DNA from: Fructobacillus evanidus
Lineage (GTDB): Bacteria; Bacillota; Bacilli; Lactobacillales; Lactobacillaceae
Assembly: GCF_963580165.1 (NCBI RefSeq)
Contig: NZ_CAUZLM010000004.1
Span: 1-64,000, forward strand
DNA: 64,000 bases
Direction of reading: 5' to 3'
Positions 49,842 through 58,040 of this stretch are shown here, piece after piece. The notes below the pieces were generated by a model. That model made no database searches and had not been told where the DNA came from. It saw only the letters and a list, made by a program, of their open reading frames with translations. The translations under genes were made by a program, and so were the position numbers. Every line of letters begins with the position of its first letter. The stretch's first letter is position 1.

Positions 49842-50311
49842 AAATTCTTCTCCATTAGGATGGCTGTTTGACCATCATGGTAATAACCATCACGCCGGGC
49901 ATAAATTTCAAAGCCAAACTTTTCATACAGCCGCCGGGCAGAAACATTGTTTTCGGCCACTTCTAGGAAGGCCGTTCGATCGTTATTTTGTTCACAGAAA
50001 GCCTGCATTAATTCGCGAGCCATTCCCTGCCCCTGGAAAGCCGGATCAACGGCCAAAAAAGAGAGGTCCACCTCATCCAAGATGGCACGGTAAGATAAAA
50101 ACCCGATAATTCGGGTGTCTTCAACAGCCCCATCATTAAAATCAGCTTTGGCGGGCGCCTGTGCATCGATTTCTGCTAATAAATAGGTCACTCGCCCAGC
50201 AGCCAATTGCTCATCAATTAACCGCTTTGGTACCTGGTCCCTTGAAAAAGCCGCCAAAGCGATTTGGTGGATTCTTGGGCTATCATCAATTGTTGCTCTT
50301 TTAATGTTCAA
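49838..50311 (-). CDS. rimI: RimI-type N-acetyltransferase
   Basis: 157 residues from a TTG at 50311 (NIKRATIDDSPRIHQIALAA); the ORF goes further upstream only inside the preceding gene, and length fits RimI. FLAVDPAFQGQGMARELMQA is the acetyl-CoA loop, NNVSARRLYEKFGFE the end. It presumably acetylates ribosomal protein S18 or other N-termini. Start codon is uncertain. Confidence 0.82.
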   Translation of the reverse strand: MNIKRATIDDSPRIHQIALAAFSRDQVPKRLIDEQLAAGRVTYLLAEIDAQAPAKADFNDGAVEDTRIIGFLSYRAILDEVDLSFLAVDPAFQGQGMARELMQAFCEQNNDRTAFLEVAENNVSARRLYEKFGFEIYARRDGYYHDGQTAILMEKNL

Positions 50312-50852
50312 GGTCGAGCACCATTGAAATTGCATCTTCCTGGTTATCAATATAGTAATGTTCCACCACATCCACAACCGTAAAACCATGACGATCGTAA
50401 AGTGCCAAGGCACCGGTGTTCGACCGCCTTGCTTCCAAGGAAAGCTCCTTTAAGCCGATTTCACGAGCAACTGCCTTGGCCGTGTTAATTAAATACGAAC
50501 CAACCTGTTGCCCCTGCCAAACCGGCAAGACGGCAATATTGGCAATATGTAAATCAGAAACCAAATCACGCTTGACCAGGGCAATAAAGGCAATGACCTG
50601 GTCCTTTCGCAAGGCGACCAAGTATAGCCGATCTTTTTCCTGGGTTAATTCATGGTAAAAGTCACGAGAAACCCAGGGTGCATAGCCATTATAGACTGCT
50701 TCTTGGATGGCAACGAGTCCGGGAATATCAGAAACGGTTGCCACGCGTAGCACTAACTCTTCTTCAGCGGCTTCAAAAATCTCTTCCGGAAAGTCAACCA
50801 AGGTCTGAGCGACCGGTCGCTCTTTTTGTTTTCTTTTAAACTTTAAAAACAT
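50301..50852 (-). CDS. GNAT acetyltransferase, RimI-related
   Basis: 183 residues from ATG 50852, overlapping the tsaB stop. A basic N-terminal extension (MFLKFKRKQKER) precedes the GNAT domain: NIAVLPVWQGQQVGSYLINT for acetyl-CoA and NTGALALYDRHGFTVVDVV near the end. It lies between tsaB and rimI, so two related acetyltransferases are in tandem; substrates unknown. Confidence 0.82.
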   Translation of the reverse strand: MFLKFKRKQKERPVAQTLVDFPEEIFEAAEEELVLRVATVSDIPGLVAIQEAVYNGYAPWVSRDFYHELTQEKDRLYLVALRKDQVIAFIALVKRDLVSDLHIANIAVLPVWQGQQVGSYLINTAKAVAREIGLKELSLEARRSNTGALALYDRHGFTVVDVVEHYYIDNQEDAISMVLDLEH

Positions 50853-51621
50853 AGGGTTTGTCCTGCCCATCGTCTTGATGATTTTGTTCCCAGTTTAATT
50901 CCGCCTGGGTTTTTCTTAAGTACGACGGCGTCAAGTCATCGATATTTTCAACAGGGGCAGTTGTTTTCGCCAAAGCCAAAAGCCCGGTCCCCGTTGGTAA
51001 TGACTGGTCATGATCCAAAATCGTCAGGGGCTGATTTGCTAAAGCTTCTTCAATCGTATCCTGAAAATGTAAACCATCCCCAACCACAACCACCGGCTCG
51101 GCCACCTGACTGACAAGGTCCAAGACCTCTTCCAATGGATAATGGCCATCCTCCAAGACGACCGTATCGCCCAAATAAGCGCCGGCGAAAACATTTTGAT
51201 TGCGGGCATCAAAAAGAGCCAGCACAACCGTATCCTTGGTTAACTTACCCGGATGAGGATTTTGTACAGTAGAATCCTCAGCTGCTAGAGCACCAGATTG
51301 TTGCTTTAGTTGAACCTGCTTGGCCAAACTTTGCAAAGATGAAATGGCTAGAAGTGGCTTTTGCAGTGTGTCCGCTAAGACCTTACCAACCGTCAGGCCA
51401 ATGCGCAGACCCGTAAAGGATCCCGGTCCTTTGGCAACAGCGATTTGGTCGATATCCTGTACCGTTAATTCCTGAGCTGCCAGCAGCGACTTAATGGCTG
51501 GCAAAAGATCAATCGAATGATTTTTTGGCTTATCCGTTTGGAATGTGTCAATTAATTGGCCGTCCTGGCCTAAGCCGACGAGCAGTGGTTGGTTACTTGT
51601 ATCAATCACCAAAATATTCAT
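50836..51621 (-). CDS. tsaB: TsaB, t6A-complex partner
   Basis: 261 residues, slightly longer than usual. ILVIDTSNQPLLVGLGQDG and AVAKGPGSFTGLRIGLTVGK are signature regions of this inactive TsaD paralogue. It dimerises with TsaD to make t6A. An insertion near residues 110-125 (LKQQSGALAAEDSTVQ) is unusual. It starts the tsaB-GNAT-rimI-tsaD set. Confidence 0.93.
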   Translation of the reverse strand: MNILVIDTSNQPLLVGLGQDGQLIDTFQTDKPKNHSIDLLPAIKSLLAAQELTVQDIDQIAVAKGPGSFTGLRIGLTVGKVLADTLQKPLLAISSLQSLAKQVQLKQQSGALAAEDSTVQNPHPGKLTKDTVVLALFDARNQNVFAGAYLGDTVVLEDGHYPLEEVLDLVSQVAEPVVVVGDGLHFQDTIEEALANQPLTILDHDQSLPTGTGLLALAKTTAPVENIDDLTPSYLRKTQAELNWEQNHQDDGQDKPYVFKV

Positions 51622-51756
51622 GAAAGCCCTCCCGTGTCATCGACGCCAATTAACATCGATACTTTTCTTCATTTTACTAAAAATCATTCTTAATTCAAAT
51701 AAAAAAAGCCGCCAAAGTGCGACCTTTCGTCGAAAATAATCTAAAATCAGTTCTGG

Positions 51757-52026
51757 TTATTTAACCAAACCTTCATCCTTCATGACCTTTGCCACTGCTG
51801 CCAAGGCATCCTTTGCATCGTCGCCATCAGCCTTGATGGTCACGTCTGCACCATGGCCAACACCAAGTGACATCACACCCATGATTGACTTCAAGTTAAC
51901 TTCCTTGCCTTGGTATGACAAGGTAACTTCTGAAACAAACTTTGAAGCTGCCTGTACTAATAAAGTAGCTGGACGGGCATGAATCCCTGTCTCTGAAATG
52001 ATGTTGAACTCTTGTGTTTCTGCCAT
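51757..52026 (-). CDS. ptsH: HPr-type phosphocarrier protein
   Basis: 89 residues. The catalytic His is in ETGIHARPATLLVQAASKF (H16 here, usual His15) and the regulatory Ser in LKSIMGVMSLG (S47, usual Ser46). It would carry phosphate from EI to EII permeases, and as HPr-Ser-P would serve CcpA. No ptsI follows, although ptsH-ptsI is the usual operon. A cre-like site lies upstream. Confidence 0.95.
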   Translation of the reverse strand: MAETQEFNIISETGIHARPATLLVQAASKFVSEVTLSYQGKEVNLKSIMGVMSLGVGHGADVTIKADGDDAKDALAAVAKVMKDEGLVK

Positions 52027-52071
52027 AATAATTCTCCTTTTTGGAAAAGTCTTTTATTCAGTTTTAGTTTA

Positions 52072-52085
52072 TCAAAGCGCTTACA
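52072..52085. promoter_or_regulatory. Catabolite-responsive element (cre) upstream of ptsH
   Basis: Minus strand TGTAAGCGCTTTGA, one mismatch from TGWAARCGYTWNCW, about 46 nt before the ptsH start. CcpA could bind here with HPr-Ser-P and adjust ptsH expression. Confidence 0.7.
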
Positions 52086-52109
52086 AAATAGCAAGGTAAA
52101 TCTCTTTTA

Positions 52110-53120
52110 TTACAGAGTAAATCGCTGGCCACCACTGGCTTTGCCTAAACGATTGTTATATGCCTTACCCAAATCAATGTCTGGCATTGCTTGAGCATAA
52201 ATTTTGTTCACTTCGCCTTGGTCATCAAAGTAGCGTAACCCAGCAAAGAGATTTTCACTCGCACTGGCCAAATCGGCCCCTAAAGACCACGAAGGAATGG
52301 TTTTTGACAAGTCTGCCAACAGCTCCTCTGAAGCCATAATGGCGTCGCCTTCTTGCAGGCTTTCCTTCAGGTCATTGAAGTCCAATGGGTCAAAGACAAT
52401 GACGGGCTTATCCGGTGCATAATGCCGGTATTTCATTCCCGGAGCCTTTGGGGTTTCATCGGCCGCTAAGGACTTTTGACTGGTTCCATCAATGACTTGC
52501 TTCCCCAAGACCACCGTCAACATCTTTTGACTAACGGCTCCAGTCCGTAGGATGGTTGGTTCGGCCGCCGTCAAATCGATGACCGTTGATTCCAAACCGA
52601 CTTGGGTTGGGCCATCATCCAAAACGGCAGCAATCTTCCCATCCATATCATGGTGGACATGAGCAGCCGTCGTTGGTGATGGCTTACCCGAAAGGTTGGC
52701 AGATGGGCCAACAATTGGCGTCCCCGCCTGGCGAATCATTGCCCGCGTTGCTTGGTTATCCGGCATGCGAACAGCCGCCGTTTGCAAACCACCTGTCACT
52801 AGCATCGAAACCGCATTTTCCTTAATCGGTAAAATGATAGTCAATGAGCCCGGCCAAAAAGTGTTCATCAACTGTCTGGCTTGGTGAGAAACCTCGACGT
52901 AAGCAGACAATTGACTCGCATCCCCAACCGTCATGATTAGAGGATTATCCGCTGGCCGGCCCTTTGCCGTAAAGACTGCTTGCACAGCTTCATCATTGGT
53001 GGCATCCGCACCCAACCCATAAACCGTTTCAGTTGGAAAGGCAACGACCTCACCAGCCTGAATCAATGCCGCTGCTTCTGCTATATCTATACTATTATTT
53101 TGTAGATCTTTCGTTTTCAT
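52110..53120 (-). CDS. tsaC: Threonylcarbamoyl-AMP synthase with Sua5 domain
   Basis: 336 residues. The YrdC/TsaC domain has AGEVVAFPTETVYGLGADAT, KGRPADNPLIMTVGDASQL and GPSANLSGKPSPT; a C-terminal Sua5 domain starts after PGMKYRHYAPDKP. It makes threonylcarbamoyl-AMP, the t6A precursor. The start overlaps prmC (ATGA). Confidence 0.95.
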   Translation of the reverse strand: MKTKDLQNNSIDIAEAAALIQAGEVVAFPTETVYGLGADATNDEAVQAVFTAKGRPADNPLIMTVGDASQLSAYVEVSHQARQLMNTFWPGSLTIILPIKENAVSMLVTGGLQTAAVRMPDNQATRAMIRQAGTPIVGPSANLSGKPSPTTAAHVHHDMDGKIAAVLDDGPTQVGLESTVIDLTAAEPTILRTGAVSQKMLTVVLGKQVIDGTSQKSLAADETPKAPGMKYRHYAPDKPVIVFDPLDFNDLKESLQEGDAIMASEELLADLSKTIPSWSLGADLASASENLFAGLRYFDDQGEVNKIYAQAMPDIDLGKAYNNRLGKASGGQRFTL

Positions 53121-54052
53121 TTTTCTAACTGTACCCGAATCATCCGGTCAAGACCGGCTAAATCCTGCTTCAATGTCACTGTTGCTGTTGGTAATTGGTC
53201 TTGGAAGACCTTGGTTAACGCTTCTCCTTGGTCATAGCCGATTTCAAAGTAGGCGACCCCGCCTGGCGTGAGTTGTTTCTCTAAACCATGCGCCATTCGT
53301 TCATAAAGAGCCTTACCACCATTTGGGGCATACAAGGCCAAATCAGGTTCGAAGGCGACCACTGATTTATCCATTTCTTCCTGTCCATCCGGCCGGATAT
53401 AAGGCGGGTTGGAAACGATAACATCAAAGCGCTGGTTAGCCACCGCTGTAAAGAGGTCGGAATGCATCAAGCCAACGCGACTCGCCAATTCGAATTGGTG
53501 ACGGTTCTTCTTGGCCACCGCCAAAGCATCCAGCGAAATATCAAGACCAATCCCGCGGGCATCTGGTAGTTCCTGAGCCAACGTCAAGATAATCGCACCA
53601 GACCCGGTCCCAACGTCTAGAATGGTTGGTGCCTGTTCACCCTTGGCCTTCAAATCAGCCAAAACCCAGTCGACCAATAGCTCCGTTTCCGGACGGGGAA
53701 TCAAGACCCGGTCATCAACTAAGAATTCTCGCCCATAAAACGGTGCTTGCCCGAGAACATACTGGGCGGGAACACCCTTTAATAGCTGGGCAATCCATGT
53801 TGGCCAGCGCTTGGCCAGCCAGGGGTGCATTTGCCGGGCCAAGTTGGCCCGCAACATGCCATAGTTCACTTTCAAAGCACCCGTTAAAAGAAAGTCAACG
53901 TTATCACTCGCCTCGTCTGCATCCAGGCCGGCTGCCGTCAGTTCCTTCAGCGCCCACTTGCGCGCTTCTAAAAGTGAAATCTGAACCGGTTTTTCTGAGC
54001 TCGCCTGATTTGAACGCTGTGACTGTTGCCAGTCAGTTTTTTCTTGTGTCAT
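53117..54052 (-). CDS. prmC: Peptide-chain-release-factor glutamine methyltransferase
   Basis: 311 residues. An N-terminal helical domain, then RVLIPRPETELLVDWVL, the SAM loop ILDVGTGSGAIILTLAQ and VSNPPYIRPDG, the NPPY motif for glutamine methylation. It methylates the GGQ of release factors, encoded just upstream. The N-terminal 30 residues are a Gln/Ser-rich extension. Confidence 0.95.
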   Translation of the reverse strand: MTQEKTDWQQSQRSNQASSEKPVQISLLEARKWALKELTAAGLDADEASDNVDFLLTGALKVNYGMLRANLARQMHPWLAKRWPTWIAQLLKGVPAQYVLGQAPFYGREFLVDDRVLIPRPETELLVDWVLADLKAKGEQAPTILDVGTGSGAIILTLAQELPDARGIGLDISLDALAVAKKNRHQFELASRVGLMHSDLFTAVANQRFDVIVSNPPYIRPDGQEEMDKSVVAFEPDLALYAPNGGKALYERMAHGLEKQLTPGGVAYFEIGYDQGEALTKVFQDQLPTATVTLKQDLAGLDRMIRVQLEK

Positions 54053-55131
54053 TATTGCTGATTTAACTCCGCCAGCTTAGCTGTTTGTTCGGCTAAGACC
54101 AAAGCATCAATGATTTCATCTAAGTCACCGGCAATAATCCGGTCCAACTTATTCAAAGTCAAGCCAATGCGGTGGTCTGTCACCCGGTTTTGTGGGTAGT
54201 TATACGTTCGAATTCGTTCGGATCGCGCCCCAGAGCCAACAGCAGTTTTTCGCTGTTCGGCATACTCTGCTTCGTTTTCCTGGGCAAAGTGGTCATAAAC
54301 ACGGGCGTTCAAAATCTTCCAGGCCCGTGCCCGGTTTTGTTGCTGGGACCGTTCGTCTTGCATGGCAACCGTAATCCCCGTTGGTTCGTGGGTCAAACGA
54401 ATCGCCGAAGACGTCTTGTTAACGTGCTGGCCACCGGCACCAGATGACCGATAAACATCCTCACGAACATCCTTTGGATCAATTAATCCTTCTGCATCGA
54501 CTTCTTCGAACTCCGGCATCACACCGACCGTAGCGGTTGAGGTGTGGATTCGGCCTTGCGTTTCTGTTGATGGCACTCGTTGCACGCGGTGGGCGCCCGA
54601 TTCAAACTTTAACTTTGAATAAACGTTGTTACCAACGATCATCACGACCACTTCCTTGTAGCCACCGACTTCAGTTGTCGTTTCATCAACGATTTGTAAT
54701 GACCAACCCTGATTTTCAGCGTAACGGCGGTACATGCCTAACAAATCAGCTGCAAACAAGGACGACTCGTCCCCACCAGCAGCACCCCGAATTTCCATAA
54801 TGATGTTTTTATCATCGTTAGGGTCAGTAGGCAGCATCAAAACTTTCAGTTTTTCCTCAAGTTCGGCCTTTTCGGGTTTGAGTGTCGCCAAGTCTTCCTT
54901 GGCCAACTCACCCATTTCAGCATCCCCTAAAAGCTCTTCCGCTTCCAGCAAGTCGTTGACAACCTGTTGGTAACGTTTAAAGGTCTCCACCGTTTCGCGA
55001 ATTCCCCCGGCTTCTTTTGAGAGCGCCATATAATTCTTTGAATCACTCATGACTTCGGGGTCAGCTAGCATTTGATTCAATTCATCGTAACGGTCCACGA
55101 CCGCTTGTAATTGTGAAAATATCGGATCCAT
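54052..55131 (-). CDS. prfA: Peptide chain release factor 1
   Basis: 359 residues. The GGQ motif is in RSSGAGGQHVNKTSSAIRLT; the codon-recognition segment and RIRTYNYPQNRVTDHRIG follow. It reads UAA and UAG. Operon tdk-prfA-prmC-tsaC as in many Firmicutes. Confidence 0.97.
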   Translation of the reverse strand: MDPIFSQLQAVVDRYDELNQMLADPEVMSDSKNYMALSKEAGGIRETVETFKRYQQVVNDLLEAEELLGDAEMGELAKEDLATLKPEKAELEEKLKVLMLPTDPNDDKNIIMEIRGAAGGDESSLFAADLLGMYRRYAENQGWSLQIVDETTTEVGGYKEVVVMIVGNNVYSKLKFESGAHRVQRVPSTETQGRIHTSTATVGVMPEFEEVDAEGLIDPKDVREDVYRSSGAGGQHVNKTSSAIRLTHEPTGITVAMQDERSQQQNRARAWKILNARVYDHFAQENEAEYAEQRKTAVGSGARSERIRTYNYPQNRVTDHRIGLTLNKLDRIIAGDLDEIIDALVLAEQTAKLAELNQQ

Positions 55132-55140
55132 CGTGTCTCC

Positions 55141-55731
55141 TTAATTCTTTGGAATCATTTCTAAAATTGGGTGGTACCAATGCTTGCGGCAGGTTGGCAA
55201 ATAAGACTCATCCCCACCGATTTGTACCTGGTTACCAGAATACTGCGGTTGACCATTGGCAATTCGCAGTTGGGTCGTTGCCTTTTTACCACAAAAAGAG
55301 CAAATTGTCTTCATTTCTTCGAGCTTGTCGGCAATCTCCAACAAGCGGCGTGACCCTTCAAACAGGTGGTTAAAGGCATCTTGTTTCAGGCCAAAGGCCA
55401 TCACAGGCAAGTTTAAATCATCGACTACGTAGGCCAATTGGTCAACCTGGGCAGCCGTTAAAAATTGCGCCTCATCAACCAAGACAGCCGCTAATTTATC
55501 GTTCTTGCGGGCCTTAATCATTTTATAGAGATTTTCATCCTCGGCCACAACCGTCGCTGGTCGCTTTAACCCAATTCGTGAGGCAATCACGCCAATCCCA
55601 TCGCGGTCATCCACTAAGGGCGTTAGCAACAAGACCTCTTTGTCTTGAGATTCATAATTATGAGCAACTTTCAAAATTTCAATTGACTTACCAGAGCCCA
55701 TCGCCCCATATTCAAAGTACAGTTGTGCCAC
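55141..55731 (-). CDS. tdk: Thymidine kinase
   Basis: 196 residues. Walker A GAMGSGKSIEILKVAHNYE, VLVDEAQFLTAAQV as the Mg site, and CSFCGKKATTQLR plus a later TCRKHW as a structural zinc knuckle, which is intact here. It phosphorylates thymidine and heads the tdk-prfA operon. Confidence 0.95.
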   Translation of the reverse strand: MAQLYFEYGAMGSGKSIEILKVAHNYESQDKEVLLLTPLVDDRDGIGVIASRIGLKRPATVVAEDENLYKMIKARKNDKLAAVLVDEAQFLTAAQVDQLAYVVDDLNLPVMAFGLKQDAFNHLFEGSRRLLEIADKLEEMKTICSFCGKKATTQLRIANGQPQYSGNQVQIGGDESYLPTCRKHWYHPILEMIPKN

Positions 55732-55871
55732 GTTTTCGCCTCACTCGTTCCATCTATTCTATTAATCCATTATAGCAATTTTTTACCCATAACTCGACTG
55801 CCTAGACCATTTTAGGGAAAATTCGCAAGGTGCATGGTAAAATAAGAGTTTAGAAAAAGGGGGACTTTTTT

Positions 55872-57230
55872 ATGTCAGTAAAAAGTCAGTTAGCCAAATT
55901 TACGGCCAAAAGTAGTCATTTTTTGCTCCGCAACATCTTAAAGCGCGGTGGCACTTCTTTGCCCGGCAAACTAGCCGTTAAGATTGATCCAGAAGTTTTG
56001 CAGACCATTGAAAAAGAATTCGACCTGGTCATTGTCACGGGAACAAATGGCAAAACGTTGACGACCGCTTTGATTACACGGGTCTTACGGGCCGGCGGTT
56101 ACACTGTGGTGACCAACCCATCTGGTTCCAACATGGTCCAGGGAATTGTTGGTACGCTTCTAACGACAAAGGTGAAGCCATCACCCAATGGAAAAAAGCC
56201 GGTTGCCGTTTTGGAAGTTGATGAGGCTAACGTCTTGTCACTGGCAAAGGCCATTGAACCAAAATACTTTGTTCTCACTAATCTTTTCCGCGACCAACTC
56301 GACCGCTATGGTGAAATCTACTCCACTTACGATAAGATTATCGCCGGCATTAACCAGGCACCAAACGCAACGGTGATTACCAACGCTGATTCGCCCATCT
56401 TTGCTCGCGGTTCTTACGCAAATCAGCGCATTTACTATGGCTTTGACAACGTCAAGGAAGCTGATTTTAAAGACTTGAAGGCGCCAACCAACACGGATGG
56501 CATCCTTTCCCCAACGGACAATTCCGTCCTCCACTATGACTTCATTACTTACGCCAACCTCGGCCGCTATTTCTCAACAACCGACGGGTTCAAGCGCCCT
56601 AAGCTGGACTATGCGGTAACGGCATTAAACGAGTTAACACCAAAGTCTTCTGCCTTTGACCTCGATGGCACCTCTTACAAGATTGCCATTGGCGGCCTTT
56701 ATAACATTTATAATGCCCTGGCCGCCTACGCTGTCGGCCGGACCTTTGATGTCAGCCCTGAAGATATTAAGAAGGCCTTTGAAGAAGATAAGCAGGTCTT
56801 CGGCCGCCAGGAATCACTTGATGTCGATGGCAAGGACGTCACAATCCTGCTCATCAAAAATCCCGTTGGGACGAACTCCGTTATCGATATGATGGAAACG
56901 GAAAAAGATCCCTTCACTTTGATTGCCCTGCTCAATGCCAATTATGCGGATGGAATTGATACTTCCTGGATTTGGGACGCCGAATTTGAGCGCCTCCATG
57001 ACTCAAAATTAGCCTCCTTATCAACCGGTGGCGAGCGCTACAAAGACGTCACTGTTCGCTTGAAGATGGCTGGCTTTGACCTCGATGGTACCTACCAAAA
57101 GACGGAAGATATCTTAAAAGCAATCGACCAAGCGCCCACGAAAAAGGTTTATTTGGCCGCTACCTACACGGCCATGCTCCAAATTCGAGCCGTCTTAAAA
57201 AACCATGGTTACATTCAGGAGGAATATTAA
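55872..57230 (+). CDS. murT: Lipid II isoglutaminyl synthase subunit MurT without zinc-ribbon cysteines
   Basis: 452 residues. The Mur ligase ATP loop is GTNGKT (57-62), followed by EVDEAN and TNLFRDQLDRYGEI, and a C-terminal DUF1727 domain. MurT with GatD amidates the D-Glu of lipid II. In the usual protein a Cys4 ribbon follows: CPxC...CPxC around LHYxFLTYANLG. Here the sequence keeps ILSPTDNSVLHYDFITYANL and GRYFSTTDGF, but the four cysteines are S213, D216, S235 and D238. No cysteine occurs anywhere in the protein. The start overlaps gatD by one base. Confidence 0.92.
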   Translation: MSVKSQLAKFTAKSSHFLLRNILKRGGTSLPGKLAVKIDPEVLQTIEKEFDLVIVTGTNGKTLTTALITRVLRAGGYTVVTNPSGSNMVQGIVGTLLTTKVKPSPNGKKPVAVLEVDEANVLSLAKAIEPKYFVLTNLFRDQLDRYGEIYSTYDKIIAGINQAPNATVITNADSPIFARGSYANQRIYYGFDNVKEADFKDLKAPTNTDGILSPTDNSVLHYDFITYANLGRYFSTTDGFKRPKLDYAVTALNELTPKSSAFDLDGTSYKIAIGGLYNIYNALAAYAVGRTFDVSPEDIKKAFEEDKQVFGRQESLDVDGKDVTILLIKNPVGTNSVIDMMETEKDPFTLIALLNANYADGIDTSWIWDAEFERLHDSKLASLSTGGERYKDVTVRLKMAGFDLDGTYQKTEDILKAIDQAPTKKVYLAATYTAMLQIRAVLKNHGYIQEEY

Positions 57231-57961
57231 TGGCTGACTACACACTTGAACTAGCCCACCTCTACGGTGATTTAATGAATACCTACGGTGACTACGGCAA
57301 CATCATTGCCCTACGTTACTATGCTAAGCAAATCGGCGTTGACGTGGACGACCGTCTGGTTTCTCTCGATGATAATTTTGATCCAAAAGCTTACGACTTT
57401 GTCCTCTTTGGCGGTGGCCAAGACTACGAAGAAACCATTGTGGCCAACGATTTGAAATCAAAGGCCGACGGCCTAAAAGAATACATCGAAAACGATGGAC
57501 CGCTCTTAGCTGTCTGCGGTGGTTTCCAGCTTCTAGGTCATTATATGGAAATGGCCGATGGCACCAAAGTTGATGGTATCGGGGTCATGGACCACTACAC
57601 GACCAATATGACCGACGACCAGGTGAAAACCCTTAAGGGTAGTCGTTTAACCGGTGACATCGTCATCAAAAATAACGAAACCGGCGAAGAATACCACGGC
57701 TTTGAAAACCACCAAGGTCGGACATTCTTGGGTAAGGGTGAAAAGGCCTTGGGTACCGTTACAACCGGCCAAGGCAATAATGGGATGGACAAGACCGAAG
57801 GCGTTATTTATCACAACGTTTACGGTTCTTACTTCCACGGCCCAATCTTCACCCGTAATGGTAACCTGGCCAAGCGCGTCTTGGCGACAGCCCTGTCTCG
57901 CAAGTATCCAGACGTTAACTGGCAAGCCAAGTTAGACCAAGTCCCCGCCGAAACTTTCTAA
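57230..57961 (+). CDS. gatD: Lipid II isoglutaminyl synthase subunit GatD
   Basis: 243 residues. The class I amidotransferase nucleophile is C96 in LLAVCGGFQLLGHY, and the His region is YGSYFHGPIF. LYGDLMNTYGDYGNIIALRY is the typical N-terminus. It supplies ammonia from glutamine to MurT. Cys and fold are intact, although the partner has lost its ribbon cysteines. Confidence 0.95.
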   Translation: MADYTLELAHLYGDLMNTYGDYGNIIALRYYAKQIGVDVDDRLVSLDDNFDPKAYDFVLFGGGQDYEETIVANDLKSKADGLKEYIENDGPLLAVCGGFQLLGHYMEMADGTKVDGIGVMDHYTTNMTDDQVKTLKGSRLTGDIVIKNNETGEEYHGFENHQGRTFLGKGEKALGTVTTGQGNNGMDKTEGVIYHNVYGSYFHGPIFTRNGNLAKRVLATALSRKYPDVNWQAKLDQVPAETF

Positions 57962-57974
57962 AAATCAGTAACAC

Positions 57975-58007
57975 AAAAGCCTCCAAAAATGTTGGAGGCT
58001 TTTTTTG
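57975..58007. terminator. Terminator after murT-gatD
   Basis: AAAAGCCTCCAA and TTGGAGGCTTTTTTT, a 12-bp stem with a long T-run, 14 nt after the gatD stop. The convergent kimA-like gene may use it as well. Confidence 0.92.
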
Positions 58008-58040
58008 AACCAATCATAGCGATGGATGACTGACTGATTT

